From: DATFRY01 sp035489015
GTDB taxonomy: Bacteria; Myxococcota_A; Polyangia; Haliangiales; Haliangiaceae
Direction: 5' to 3'
NCBI GenBank assembly: GCA_035489015.1
Contig: DATHKR010000158.1
Location: 1 to 64,000 of the forward strand
Length of the DNA: 64,000 nucleotides
A program made the translations under genes and the position numbers. Below, in pieces: positions 28,179 through 37,132 of the stretch; position 1 is the first letter of the stretch; the number at the start of each line of letters is the position of its first letter. Below the pieces are notes generated by a model that was not told the DNA's origin, made no database searches, and was given only the letters and a program-made list of their open reading frames with translations.

Positions 28179-29183
28179 ATGCACATCGTCGTCACCGGCG
28201 CCGCCGGGTTCATCGGGTCGCACACCAGCGAGGCGCTGGCAGCGGCCGGCCACAGGGTGACCGGAATCGACTCGTTCGACTCGTACCTGTACCCGGCCGC
28301 GGCCAAGCGGAGCAATGCCGCGGCGCTGGCCCGCCTGTCGCGCGAGCAGTTCCGCCTGGTCGAGGCCGACATCGGCGACCCGGCGGCCATGGAGTCGATC
28401 CTCGGCGCGTCCGACGTGGACGCGGTCTGTCACCTGGCCGCGCTGGCCGGGGTGCGTCCCTCGATCGCCGAGCCGCTCCGCTACGTGCAAGCCAACCTGC
28501 ACGGCACCACGGTCCTGCTCGAGGCGATGCGGCGCGGCAGCTGCCGCCGGATGGTGTTCGCGTCGTCGAGCTCGGTGTACGGCGCGCGCGGCGGCGGCGA
28601 TCTCACCCAGGTGGCCGCCTTCCGCGAGGACGATCCGTGTCTGCGCCCGGCCTCGCCGTACGCCGCGACCAAGCGGGCCGGTGAGCTCCTGTGCTCGACC
28701 TATCGCGATCTGTTCGGCATCGGCACCTCGTGCCTGCGCTTCTTCACCGTGTACGGGCCGCGCCAGCGCCCCGACATGGCGATCCACAAGTTCGTGCGCG
28801 CGATCGCGGCCGGCTGGCCGATCGACTTCTACGGCGACGGGCAGAGCCGGCGCGACTACACCTTCGTGGCCGACATCGTGCGCGGCGTGGTCGCGGCGTG
28901 CGAGCGGGTCGAGCCGGGCGCGTTCGAGATCTACAACCTGGGCGGGACCGCGACCACGTCGCTGGCCGATCTGGTCGCGCTCATCGAGCGCGTGGTCGGC
29001 AAGAGCGCGCTGCTCGACCGCCAGCCCGATCAGCCGGGCGACGTCCCGATCACCTTCGCCGACATCACCAGCGCCGCGCGCGATCTCGGCTACGCGCCCA
29101 CCACCACCATCGAGGACGGCGTGCGCGAGTTCTGGCGCTGGGTTCAGGACGAGGACGGCGTGGGCGGCCGGCCGATCGCGTAG
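28179..29183 (+). CDS. NAD-dependent nucleotide-sugar epimerase, likely UDP-glucuronate 4-epimerase type
   Basis: A 334-residue extended SDR enzyme. The NAD site is TGAAGFIGSHTSEAL; HLAALAGVRPSIAEP and the catalytic SSSSVYG...SPYAATKRAGE (Ser, Tyr-x-x-x-Lys) follow, with RFFTVYGPRQRPDMA, the substrate loop common to UDP-glucuronate/galacturonate 4-epimerases. Next to UDP-glucose dehydrogenase it would convert UDP-GlcA to UDP-GalA. ATG 28179 has GGAG four bases upstream. Its 3' end overlaps the convergent dehydrogenase gene by 40 bases. A UDP-glucose 4-epimerase cannot be excluded from motifs alone. Confidence 0.88.
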   Translation: MHIVVTGAAGFIGSHTSEALAAAGHRVTGIDSFDSYLYPAAAKRSNAAALARLSREQFRLVEADIGDPAAMESILGASDVDAVCHLAALAGVRPSIAEPLRYVQANLHGTTVLLEAMRRGSCRRMVFASSSSVYGARGGGDLTQVAAFREDDPCLRPASPYAATKRAGELLCSTYRDLFGIGTSCLRFFTVYGPRQRPDMAIHKFVRAIAAGWPIDFYGDGQSRRDYTFVADIVRGVVAACERVEPGAFEIYNLGGTATTSLADLVALIERVVGKSALLDRQPDQPGDVPITFADITSAARDLGYAPTTTIEDGVREFWRWVQDEDGVGGRPIA

Positions 29184-30469
29184 CAGTGGAAGCCGGCCCG
29201 GCGGGTCTCGTCCTGGGCCCACACGTTGCGCCCGTCGAACAGCGAGTCGCCGCGCATGCGCGCGCGCAGGAGCTGGAAATCTGGCCGGCGGAACTCGTGC
29301 CACTCGGTGATGAGGACCAGCGCGTCGGCCCCGTCGACCGCCTCGTACGGCCCGACCGCGTAGGTGATGAGGTCGCCCAGCTCGGCGCGCACGTTCGGCA
29401 TCGCGGCCGGGTCGAAGCCGACCACCTGGGCGCCGGCCGCGACCAGCGCGCGCACCGTGACCAGCGCCGGCGACTCGCGGATGTCGTCGGTCTCCGGCTT
29501 GAACGCCAGGCCCCACACGGCGACCTTGCGGCCGTCGAGCCGCCCGCCCTCGCCCAGCCGCTCGATCACGCGCGCGGCCAGCACTCGCTTCTGGCGCTGG
29601 TTGGCCCGCACCACCGCGTCGATCACCATGAGCTCGTGATCCGAATCGGCCGCGGTGGCCAGGAGCGCCTGCAGATCCTTGGGGAAGCAGGAGCCGCCGA
29701 AGCCGGGACCCGGGTAGAGGAAGTGCGGCCCGATGCGCGGATCCGATCCCATGCCGGTCCGCACCTTCTCGATGTCGGCGCCGACCTTCTCGGCCAGGAG
29801 GGCGAGCTCGTTCATGAACGAGATGCGCGTGGCCAGCATCGCGTTGGCCGCGTACTTGATGAGCTCGGCCGAGCGGACGTCGACCACCTGGATGCGGTTG
29901 CGGCTGCGAACGAACGGGGCGTAGAGGTCCTCGAGCACCTGGCGGGCGCGGGCGTCCTCGACGCCGAGGATGACGCGGGCCGGCTTCATGAAGTCGTTGA
30001 CCGCGTCGCCCTCCTTCAGGAACTCGGGGTTCGAGGCGACCGCGAAGTCGACGGTGGCGTGCTCGGCGATGGCGGCGCGCACTCGATCGGCGGTGCCGAC
30101 CGGCACGGTGCTCTTGGTCGCGATCACCGCCCAGCCGGTCAGCGCGCGGCCGATGTCGCGCGCCGCGGCCATCACGTGATCCAGGTTGGCCCGGCCGTCG
30201 TCGCCCTGCGGCGTGCCGACCGCGATGAAGACCACATCGGCGCCGGCCACCGCGCTGGCGGTCTCGCTGGTGAAGCGCAGCCGGCCGCGCGAGGCGTTGC
30301 GCCGGATCAGATCGGCGAGGCCGGGCTCGTAGATCGGGACACCGCCGGCCTCCAGCATGGAGATGCGCGCGCGGTCGATGTCCACACAGATGACCTCGCT
30401 TCCGAAGTCGGCGAACCCGGTGCCGGCCACCAGACCGACGTAACCAGTTCCTATCACGGCGACTTTCAT
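29144..30469 (-). CDS. ugd: UDP-glucose 6-dehydrogenase
   Basis: Oxidises UDP-glucose to UDP-glucuronate with two NAD+. The 441-residue protein begins MKVAVIGTGYVGLVAG and shows VPIYEPGL, FIAVGTPQ, STVPVGTADR, SNPEFLKEG and the catalytic-cysteine motif FGGSCFPKDL; the C-terminal domain has GLAFKPETDDIRESP. This is the UDP-Glc rather than the UDP-ManNAc/GlcNAc (WecC/WbpA) subgroup, judged from the VPIYEPGL loop. The ATG at 30469 is 121 bases from the divergent OPX gene. Product uronic acids would make the exported polymer acidic. Confidence 0.93.
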   Translation of the reverse strand: MKVAVIGTGYVGLVAGTGFADFGSEVICVDIDRARISMLEAGGVPIYEPGLADLIRRNASRGRLRFTSETASAVAGADVVFIAVGTPQGDDGRANLDHVMAAARDIGRALTGWAVIATKSTVPVGTADRVRAAIAEHATVDFAVASNPEFLKEGDAVNDFMKPARVILGVEDARARQVLEDLYAPFVRSRNRIQVVDVRSAELIKYAANAMLATRISFMNELALLAEKVGADIEKVRTGMGSDPRIGPHFLYPGPGFGGSCFPKDLQALLATAADSDHELMVIDAVVRANQRQKRVLAARVIERLGEGGRLDGRKVAVWGLAFKPETDDIRESPALVTVRALVAAGAQVVGFDPAAMPNVRAELGDLITYAVGPYEAVDGADALVLITEWHEFRRPDFQLLRARMRGDSLFDGRNVWAQDETRRAGFHCYAIGRPPTPSSS

Positions 30470-30503
30470 GCGCGGACAAGCTAGCACACCGCCGCGCACC
30501 GGC

Positions 30504-30533
30504 CTGAACCCGCGCGGGGCCCGCGGCTACTAA
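30504..30533 (+). promoter_or_regulatory. Weak candidate promoter for the OPX gene
   Basis: CTGAAC (30504-30509) and TACTAA (30528-30533) are 18 bases apart in the 121-base divergent region between ugd and the OPX gene. The matches to consensus are poor, so this is only a suggestion. Confidence 0.25.
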
Positions 30534-30590
30534 CCGGGGATGCCCACTCTGGCCGGATCGAGACTCCTGTGGTATGCGGGCTGCCAGGCA

Positions 30591-31193
30591 ATGATCCTCC
30601 GCACGTGCGCTGTCCTCGCGGTTCTCTGGCCTCTCGCGGCATGCGGGGATCCGCCGCCCGCGTCATACCCCACCACCGGGCCGGCCACTCCCACGCCGGT
30701 CGAGGCGCCGCTCGGCCCCGGCGACGTGTTCGAGCTGCACATCTACTACGGCTCGAACGAGCTCAAGTCGACGCACCGGCTGAACGCGTCCGGGAAGATC
30801 TCGGTCCAGTACATCGGCGCGGTCGACGCATCGGGCAGACGGGTCGCCGAGCTGGAAGAGGCGGTGCAGAAGCGCCTGGCCGACGGCTACCTGCGCGAGC
30901 CCGTGGTCTCCATCACCCTCATGGAGGCGAACTCGCAGCGGGTGACGATCTACGGCCAGGTGGAGAAGGCCAGCACCATTCCCTTCGCCGCCGGCATGAC
31001 CATCGTCGAGGCGATCGCGCAGAGCGGCGGCTTCAAGGCGATGGCCAAGAAGAACGCGGTGCAGGTCACCCGGATCATCAACGGCAAGAAGGTGAGCTTC
31101 ACCGTGCCGGTGGAGTCGATCGGCGAGGGCAAGCGCCCGAACTTCTCGATGGAGCCGGGCGACACGGTGTTCGTGCCGGAGCGGCTATTCTGA
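30591..31193 (+). CDS. Polysaccharide export lipoprotein (short OPX / Wza family)
   Basis: A 200-residue outer-membrane-linked export protein. Signal MILRTCAVLAVLWPLAAC puts the lipid on Cys18. LGPGDVFELHIYYGSNELKS starts the Poly_export domain, followed by SVQYIGAVDASGR and SITLMEANSQRVTIYGQV, and a SLBB-like GMTIVEAIAQSGGFKAMAKK. It ends at MEPGDTVFVPERLF, with no amphipathic C-terminal helix of the Wza type, so it cannot form its own outer-membrane pore and would need a beta-barrel such as 26020-27276. ATG 30591 is chosen for the signal peptide; an ATG at 30540 would add 17 residues. Confidence 0.9.
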   Translation: MILRTCAVLAVLWPLAACGDPPPASYPTTGPATPTPVEAPLGPGDVFELHIYYGSNELKSTHRLNASGKISVQYIGAVDASGRRVAELEEAVQKRLADGYLREPVVSITLMEANSQRVTIYGQVEKASTIPFAAGMTIVEAIAQSGGFKAMAKKNAVQVTRIINGKKVSFTVPVESIGEGKRPNFSMEPGDTVFVPERLF

Positions 31194-31234
31194 GATACTG
31201 AGTCGGGTGGCTCAGACTGGCCCTGGAGGGGTGA

Positions 31235-33547
31235 ATGCGCCAGCGTGACCGCGTTACGTGGGTGGTCTCGATCCTGGCGCTGGTCACGTCGGTGTTCGCG
31301 ATCGGCGGCGTCCATCGCCTGTCGGTGCTCGCGATCGCGGTGCTGTCGGCCGCCGCGGTGACGATGCTGGTCACCTCGCAGCGGCGAGTGGTGCGCTGGC
31401 CGCCGCTCATGGTCCTGCTCGGCACGGCCGCGGCGCTGACCGCGGTGCAGCTCATCCCGCTGCCGATCGGCGTGATGCGCCTCCTCCACCCGGCGGCGTA
31501 CGAGCTCCTCAGCGACGGCGGACGGCTGGCCGGCAGCGAGCCGTCGTTCGCGCCGCTCTCGCTGGATCCGCCCGGCACGCTGTTCGAGCTGGTCAAGCTG
31601 GGCGCGTACCTGGCGCTGTCGTACGTGGCGCTGCGCATGTCGGCCAGCGAGCGGGGCCGGGCTCGCATCCTCGGCGCGGTCGCCGGCGTCATCGGCGCGG
31701 CGGCCGGCATCGGGCTCATCAACAAGATGCTCGAGGCCCGCACGCTGTACGGCCTGTACCGCCCGCGCTACGCGTACGCCGAGTTCCTCGGGCCGCTGCT
31801 CAACCGGAACCACTTCGCGTCGCTGCTCGCGGTGGGCACGCTCATCTCGGGCGGGCTGGCGCTGCGCCCGCGGGTGCCGACCGCGCACCGGCTCGGCTGG
31901 GCGGCGCTGTCCGTGTTCTGCCTCATCGAGTCGCTGCTCATCCAGTCGCGCGGCGCGGCGATCGGGCTCGCGCTCGGGATCGGCGTGACCGCCGGGGTGC
32001 TGCTGCTGCAGCGCTGGATGGCGCAGAGCGATCGGCGCATCCAGCGACCGGATCTGGCCAAGGTCACCATCCCGGCCACCATCGTGGTGCTGTGCGCGCT
32101 GACCATGGTGGTCTTCTTCAGCGCGGGCGGGGTCGGTCAGCAGATCGCCGACACCAATAGCGCCGAGCTGTCCGAGCCGCACAGCAAGTTCGTGGCGTGG
32201 AAGTCGGGCGCCAGGCTGCTCCAGGACAGCCCGTGGGTCGGGGTCGGGCGCGGCGCGTTCGAGTCGGCGTTCACCCACGTGCACCCGGGCAGCGGCTTTC
32301 TGACCTACAGCCACCTGGAGAACGAGTACCTCCAGACCGCGGTCGACTGGGGGATCCCGGGCGCGCTCCTCATCGCCGCGGCGATGGTGTGGACCATCCT
32401 GCTGGCGATCCGGCGCTGGAACCAGGGCCCGCTGGCGGCGGCCGCGATGGGGGCGCTGGTCGCGGTGGCGGCGCAGAGCATGGTGGACTTCGGCCTCGAG
32501 CTGCCCGGCCTGGCGGTGCCGATGCTGCTGGTCCTGGCCACGCTCACTCACGTGCCGGTGGTCGAGCAATCGCCGGCCCGCGCGCAGCGGTCGCGGGTAT
32601 GGCGGGCGAGCGGCGCGGCGCTGCTGGTCGCGGTCGCGGTGGTCATGGTGACCCCGATCGGCCGCACGCTGCACGAGGACCACGACCTGCTTCGCGACAC
32701 CCGGCCGCGGGTGGCCGAGGTCGGGCGCGAGGTGATGCGGCGCCATCCGGTCGATTACCTGGCGGCGGCGTACGTGGCCGCGGCGCTGTACGACGCCGGC
32801 GACGCGCGCGCGATGGATCTCCTCAACCAGGCGCTCCGCCTGCACCCGACCCACCCGGAGCTGCACCGGCTGGCCGCGCGCATCCTCCTGCGCAACGGGC
32901 GCCGCGGGCAGGCGCTCATCGAGTACCAGCTGGCCATCTCGGCCGACGCCAACCCGGTCGCGCTCCTGCGCGAGCTGGTGCTCCGCTTTCCCCGCCCGGA
33001 GGACGCCGTCAAGGCGCTCTCGGTCTCCCACGTCCACCCGCGCCGCATCGCGCGCATCCTGGTCGACGAGCGCCGCGCCGACGTGGCGCTGCCGTATCTC
33101 AAGGATGTCGTCGCGCGGACCCCGCAGGACGTGAAGACCCTGAAGCTGCTGGCCGACATCGCGCTGCCGCTGAAGGACGTGGCCGCCTCCGAGCTGGCCG
33201 GGCGCCGGCTGGTCGAGCTGGAGCCGACCCAGGAGAACTACCTGGGCCTGGCCCGGGTCTACCACGAGCAGAAGAAGCTGCCCAAGGCCGAGAAGGCGGT
33301 GCGGCGCGCGCTCGAGAAGCGCGGCCCGACCTCGGTGCTGCTCGAGGCCAACCTGCTCCTCGCCGACGTGCTGGTCGAGGCGAAGAACTGGACCGGCGCG
33401 CGCGAGCAGCTGTCGAAGATGCGCGATCAGCCGGAGCTGTACGTGCTGGCCCGGCGCGAGATCCACCGCCGCCTGGCCCAGGTCGAGGACGGCCTCGGCA
33501 ACCCGCGCCAGGCCGAGTGGGAGCGGCAGCGGGCCCGGGCGCCGTGA
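31235..33547 (+). CDS. O-antigen polymerase/ligase-like membrane protein fused to TPR domain
   Basis: A 770-residue protein. The first ~440 residues hold about ten membrane helices with a Wzy_C-type periplasmic loop (LLNRNHFASLLAVG, SRGAAIGLALG, DSPWVGVGRGAFES, HLENEYLQTAVDWGIPG). After a last helix (ALLVAVAVVMVTPIG), residues 480-770 are helical TPR-like repeats (MDLLNQALRLHPTHPELHRLAARIL; KVVRR-type units), probably in the periplasm. Wzy/WaaL proteins polymerise or transfer lipid-linked glycans; the TPR part could dock partner proteins. A strong GGAGG site lies before ATG 31235. It ends 9 bases from the convergent next operon. Confidence 0.87.
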   Translation: MRQRDRVTWVVSILALVTSVFAIGGVHRLSVLAIAVLSAAAVTMLVTSQRRVVRWPPLMVLLGTAAALTAVQLIPLPIGVMRLLHPAAYELLSDGGRLAGSEPSFAPLSLDPPGTLFELVKLGAYLALSYVALRMSASERGRARILGAVAGVIGAAAGIGLINKMLEARTLYGLYRPRYAYAEFLGPLLNRNHFASLLAVGTLISGGLALRPRVPTAHRLGWAALSVFCLIESLLIQSRGAAIGLALGIGVTAGVLLLQRWMAQSDRRIQRPDLAKVTIPATIVVLCALTMVVFFSAGGVGQQIADTNSAELSEPHSKFVAWKSGARLLQDSPWVGVGRGAFESAFTHVHPGSGFLTYSHLENEYLQTAVDWGIPGALLIAAAMVWTILLAIRRWNQGPLAAAAMGALVAVAAQSMVDFGLELPGLAVPMLLVLATLTHVPVVEQSPARAQRSRVWRASGAALLVAVAVVMVTPIGRTLHEDHDLLRDTRPRVAEVGREVMRRHPVDYLAAAYVAAALYDAGDARAMDLLNQALRLHPTHPELHRLAARILLRNGRRGQALIEYQLAISADANPVALLRELVLRFPRPEDAVKALSVSHVHPRRIARILVDERRADVALPYLKDVVARTPQDVKTLKLLADIALPLKDVAASELAGRRLVELEPTQENYLGLARVYHEQKKLPKAEKAVRRALEKRGPTSVLLEANLLLADVLVEAKNWTGAREQLSKMRDQPELYVLARREIHRRLAQVEDGLGNPRQAEWERQRARAP

Positions 33548-33556
33548 GCGGATCGG

Positions 33557-34624
33557 TCAGGCCGCGGCGGCCGGATCGGCCACCTTGCGGTCGATCTCGC
33601 GCCCGATGAGCTCGCAGTTGCGCACCACGTAGTCGACCTCGTCGATCGGGGTCGGGTGGGGGGCGCCGTCGCGCAGGTGATCGGCGAAGCGCAGGATGAT
33701 GCGCGAGTGGGCCGAGTCGCCGCGCAGGTGCTGGACCGCGTAGCGCGGCCGGTCGGCGGCCCCGTGCAGGAGGGCGCGCCCGGCGTCGAGCAGGCCGCGC
33801 CCGATCGCGCGCTTCCACTTCGCGTCCTTGGTGGTGCTGATCGACGCGAAGTCGCTGAGGATGTCGACGGTGATCGAGCCCTCGGTCCCGTGCAGGGAGA
33901 AGACCCGCCGGTTCTGCTCGCAGTGGGCCGAGAAGTGGATCGTGGCCAGGCAGCCCGGCCCCTTGAGGCTGATCAGCACCTCGTCGGCCGGGGCGCCGGG
34001 CGGCGGCTGGCTGGTCCGCGCGACGGTGACGTCGCCCAGCTCGAGCGCGCCGGCGAAGTAGTGGGTGAGGTAGAGCTCGTGCGGCAGCGTCTCGAACCAG
34101 CGCCCGCCGGGCAGGGAGTGCGACCAGTGCGAGTCGCCGACCAGCATGCGGTCGTTGGCCGGGCTGGTCAGGAACTCGCGCTGCACCCGGATGATGCGCC
34201 CGATCCGGCCCTCGTCGACCCAGCGCTTGGCCTCCACCACCGCGGGCAGGAACTTGAGGTTGTGGATGACGACCAGCTTGCTCGGCGACCCGTCCAGGAG
34301 TGAGCGCAGCCGCTCCCAGTCGGCCAGGCGGGTCACCACCGGCTTCTCCATCACGATGTGGCGCCCGGCCGCGATCGCCTGCTCGGCGATGCGGGCGTGG
34401 GTCTGCGGCGGCGTGCACACGTCGACGATGTCGACCTCGGCGAGCAGCGCGTCGAGGGTGTCGGCCACGGTGGCGCCGTACTCCGCGGCTCGCTTCTCGG
34501 CCAGCTCGCGGCCGAGGTCGAACACGTGGGTGGCGGCGAAGCCGGGCGCGCGCGCCCACGCCTTGAGGTGAGCGGACGAGATGAGGCCGCAGCCGACGAT
34601 TCCGACTCGCATGTCCCGGGTCAT
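33557..34624 (-). CDS. Gfo/Idh/MocA-family oxidoreductase
   Basis: A 355-residue NAD(P)-dependent dehydrogenase: VGIVGCGLISSAHLKAW at the N-terminus, VDVCTPPQTHARIAEQ, the Lys motif IVMEKPVV, then a second domain with LPHELYLTHYFAGA carrying a possible catalytic His. It is last in the eight-gene operon beginning at 41523, 7 bases after the polymerase-like gene. It probably oxidises a sugar or sugar-acid of the glycan made there. It differs clearly from the 24980-26002 paralogue, so the two should have different substrates. ATG 34624 or 34612 could start it. Confidence 0.87.
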   Translation of the reverse strand: MTRDMRVGIVGCGLISSAHLKAWARAPGFAATHVFDLGRELAEKRAAEYGATVADTLDALLAEVDIVDVCTPPQTHARIAEQAIAAGRHIVMEKPVVTRLADWERLRSLLDGSPSKLVVIHNLKFLPAVVEAKRWVDEGRIGRIIRVQREFLTSPANDRMLVGDSHWSHSLPGGRWFETLPHELYLTHYFAGALELGDVTVARTSQPPPGAPADEVLISLKGPGCLATIHFSAHCEQNRRVFSLHGTEGSITVDILSDFASISTTKDAKWKRAIGRGLLDAGRALLHGAADRPRYAVQHLRGDSAHSRIILRFADHLRDGAPHPTPIDEVDYVVRNCELIGREIDRKVADPAAAA

Positions 34625-34631
34625 TGACTCT

Positions 34632-35876
34632 TCACTTTCCCATCACGCGGCTGTCCATCACCGGGCCGACCGGATGGATCCGCCCGATCGGGCGCGCTCG
34701 CTTGACCGTCACCCGGGCCGGCTTGCGCTCGTAGTCCTTGAGCGCGATGAACATGGCCAGGAGCACCCACAGGAGGGTGAAGCGCAGGCCCTGGTGGGTC
34801 AGCCCGTACGCCGACGCGGGCAGGAGGATGAGGATGTAGCGGAAGCGGCTGCCCTGCACCACCCGCCACGAGAACAGGACGAACAGGATCGTCCCGATGA
34901 TCCCGTAGCAGAAGAAGATCGTGCCGGCCGACGAGTGGAGCTCGTGCGCCCCGATGATCGTCGTCTCCTTGAACCGCCGGTAGCCTCCCTCGCCCGCCCC
35001 GAAGAACCAGTACTCCTTGTTGCCGAGGATCCGGTCGTAGCCGCGCTCCTCGAAGAACCCGGCGCTCTCGTCGGTGTCGATCCGGTTGCGCGCCTTGGTG
35101 ATCGCGTCGGTCAGCCGATCGGACGAGACCAGGAGCAGCGAGAAGGCGATCAGCGACATGATGATGAAGCGCGGGTTGGACAGGAGCCCGACCACGACCA
35201 GGATGGCCACCGCGCCGAGCGCCGCCTTGGAGGCGGACAGGAGCGCGAGGTACGACGAGCACATGAGCCCGATCGTGGCCGGCAGCGTGCGCAGGCCGAG
35301 CTGGCGCCGGCCCAGGCACAGGATGCTGGCGCTGAGCACGGCGTAGTAGCCCAGCTGGTTGGGGTTGTTGAACAGCACCTCGCCGCGGCTGCCGCCCCTG
35401 GCCAGGACCAGCGAGAAGAGGACCTGGATCACCACCGACGCGAGGGTGACCTGCAGCGTCAGCCACAGGAAACGCTCGCGGTAGCGCGTGTACATGACCA
35501 GCGCACACAGGAAGAACGTGACGTTGTAGATGTAGAAGGAGCAGGTCAGCAGGAACCCGTCCTTGGTGTTGAGGGTGTAGGCGTCCTGCACCACGGTCCA
35601 GACCAGGTTGACCAGCAGGATGTAGGCGGTGAACAGGAGCAGCCAGCGGGTCGGGCGGATCGCGGCCGGGAAGAGCGCGTTGCGCCCGGTCATGAACACG
35701 GCCGGGACCAGCAGCACCATCAGCAGATCGCCCGGCTGAGGCAGGCCGCTCTTGAACACGTAGAGCGGGAACAGGAGGATGTAGAGCGACCACAGGAGCA
35801 GCGCGGGATCGCGGCAGACCCGCATCGTCTCGACCAGCAGCTGCTGGAGCCCGCGCGGGATGCGGCTTCGTCTCAC
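34632..35876 (-). CDS. Wzy/O-antigen-ligase-like integral membrane protein
   Basis: A 414-residue protein with about ten hydrophobic segments (for example LLWSLYILLFPLYVF, WLLLFTAYILLVNLVW, FFLCALVMY, FIIMSLIAFSLLLV) and a long periplasmic loop between helices, with FGAGEGGYRRF and IIGAHELHSSAGTIFFCYGIIG, the general design of Wzy polymerases and O-antigen ligases. The GTG at 35876 overlaps the stop of the upstream gene (GTGA). It is the second polymerase-like protein in the window and belongs to the CMP-sugar operon. Polymerase and ligase roles cannot be separated on sequence alone. Confidence 0.82.
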   Translation of the reverse strand: MRRSRIPRGLQQLLVETMRVCRDPALLLWSLYILLFPLYVFKSGLPQPGDLLMVLLVPAVFMTGRNALFPAAIRPTRWLLLFTAYILLVNLVWTVVQDAYTLNTKDGFLLTCSFYIYNVTFFLCALVMYTRYRERFLWLTLQVTLASVVIQVLFSLVLARGGSRGEVLFNNPNQLGYYAVLSASILCLGRRQLGLRTLPATIGLMCSSYLALLSASKAALGAVAILVVVGLLSNPRFIIMSLIAFSLLLVSSDRLTDAITKARNRIDTDESAGFFEERGYDRILGNKEYWFFGAGEGGYRRFKETTIIGAHELHSSAGTIFFCYGIIGTILFVLFSWRVVQGSRFRYILILLPASAYGLTHQGLRFTLLWVLLAMFIALKDYERKPARVTVKRARPIGRIHPVGPVMDSRVMGK

Positions 35877-37132
35877 GATTCGCTCCTCTCGCGGCCGCCC
35901 GGCCGACCCGATGCGGCGCGCGCGGCGGTCGATCGATCGGCGCCGGTCCCCAGCCCCTCGACCAGGCCGGCGATGCGGGGCGCCGCCGAGCCGCGGTGGG
36001 CGAGGTGACGCTCGAGGTAGAGCGAGGTCACCCCGGTGGTCGGCGCGTCGCCGGCGGCCAGGAGCTCGCCGACCGCGCCGCCGAGCTCGGCGTCGAGGCG
36101 GAGGCCGCGCGCGCCGCCTCCTTGCACGTAGTCGAACACGAAGCCGGCGCCGGGCACCTCGAGCACGCCGAGCGGGCGGCCGAACAGGAGCGCCTCGAGC
36201 CCGACCGTCGACGCCAGCACCACCGCGGCGCCCGCGCCGGCCAGGACCGCGAACAGCGCGTCGTCGGCCAGCACCCGGGTGCGGGCGGCCGCGCGGCTGT
36301 CGGCGGCGGCGCGGCGGAATGCGTCCACGTCCTCGCGCGGGTGCAGCTTGACCAGGAGGTGTCGATCGCCGGCGTCCAGCTGGTCGGCCACCCCGTCGGC
36401 GAAGCCGCGGAACAGCTCCATCTTGTCGCGGGTGGTGCAGAAGCCCTGGTCGTCGATCGGGTTCGACAGGTAGACCAGCGGCGGTCGCGCGATGCCCAGC
36501 TCGGCCAGGAGCGCGCGGCCCTGCTCGCGCCACGCGGCCGGGTCGAACCGGTCGAAGCGCGGGTTGCCGGTCACGTGGATCGACGCGGGCGGCGCGCCCT
36601 GCGCGCGGAAGTACTCGGCGCTGGCCTCGCCCCACGCGCAGACCACCGCCGCGCCGGCGCGGCCGTAGGCGTCGGCGTCGCTCACCCCGGGCAGCGGGAA
36701 GCGGATTCCCTCCTGCATCAACACCAGCGGGGTCCGGGTCAGCCGGGCCAGCCGGGTGAGCTCGCGGTACGGGAACGCGGCGTCGTTGGGGACCACGATG
36801 GCGTCGCTGCCGCGGGTGAGCCAGGCCAGCCTCGGGGCCAGCCAGCCGGCCCACACCGCCAGCTGGGCCGCGCGCCGGACCGAGCGCGCGCGCGACTCGC
36901 CGGTGCCGAACGACGCGCCCATCGACGGGTTCTTGCGCAGCCGGGCCGGCACCGCGCGGTGGAGCTCGACGCCGTCGACCCCGAGCGGCCCGGTGGCGAA
37001 GCCGCGCAGCTCGGCCATCGAGACCGCGCGGCACGGCACTCCGCGGCCGACCAGCTCGGCCATGACCGGCGCCATCATCTCGGCGTGGTGGCGCGGGTTG
37101 GAGTAGACGAACGAGATCGGGCGGCGCGGCAT
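35873..37132 (-). CDS. GT-B-fold transferase, CDP-glycerol-glycerophosphotransferase-like
   Basis: A 419-residue protein beginning PRRPISFVYSNPRHHAEM. The second half has the nucleotide-binding features of the CDP-glycerol glycerophosphotransferase / UDP-GlcNAc 2-epimerase-like GT-B family: HVTGNPRFDRF, HLLVKLHPRED, VLASTVGLEALLFGRPLGVL and a C-terminal FDYVQGGGARGL. It likely transfers a sugar or polyol phosphate onto the glycan. ATG 37132 shares one base with the upstream stop (TGATG). The frame stays open upstream, but that part reads through the previous gene. Donor unknown. Confidence 0.75.
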   Translation of the reverse strand: MPRRPISFVYSNPRHHAEMMAPVMAELVGRGVPCRAVSMAELRGFATGPLGVDGVELHRAVPARLRKNPSMGASFGTGESRARSVRRAAQLAVWAGWLAPRLAWLTRGSDAIVVPNDAAFPYRELTRLARLTRTPLVLMQEGIRFPLPGVSDADAYGRAGAAVVCAWGEASAEYFRAQGAPPASIHVTGNPRFDRFDPAAWREQGRALLAELGIARPPLVYLSNPIDDQGFCTTRDKMELFRGFADGVADQLDAGDRHLLVKLHPREDVDAFRRAAADSRAAARTRVLADDALFAVLAGAGAAVVLASTVGLEALLFGRPLGVLEVPGAGFVFDYVQGGGARGLRLDAELGGAVGELLAAGDAPTTGVTSLYLERHLAHRGSAAPRIAGLVEGLGTGADRSTAARAASGRPGGRERSES

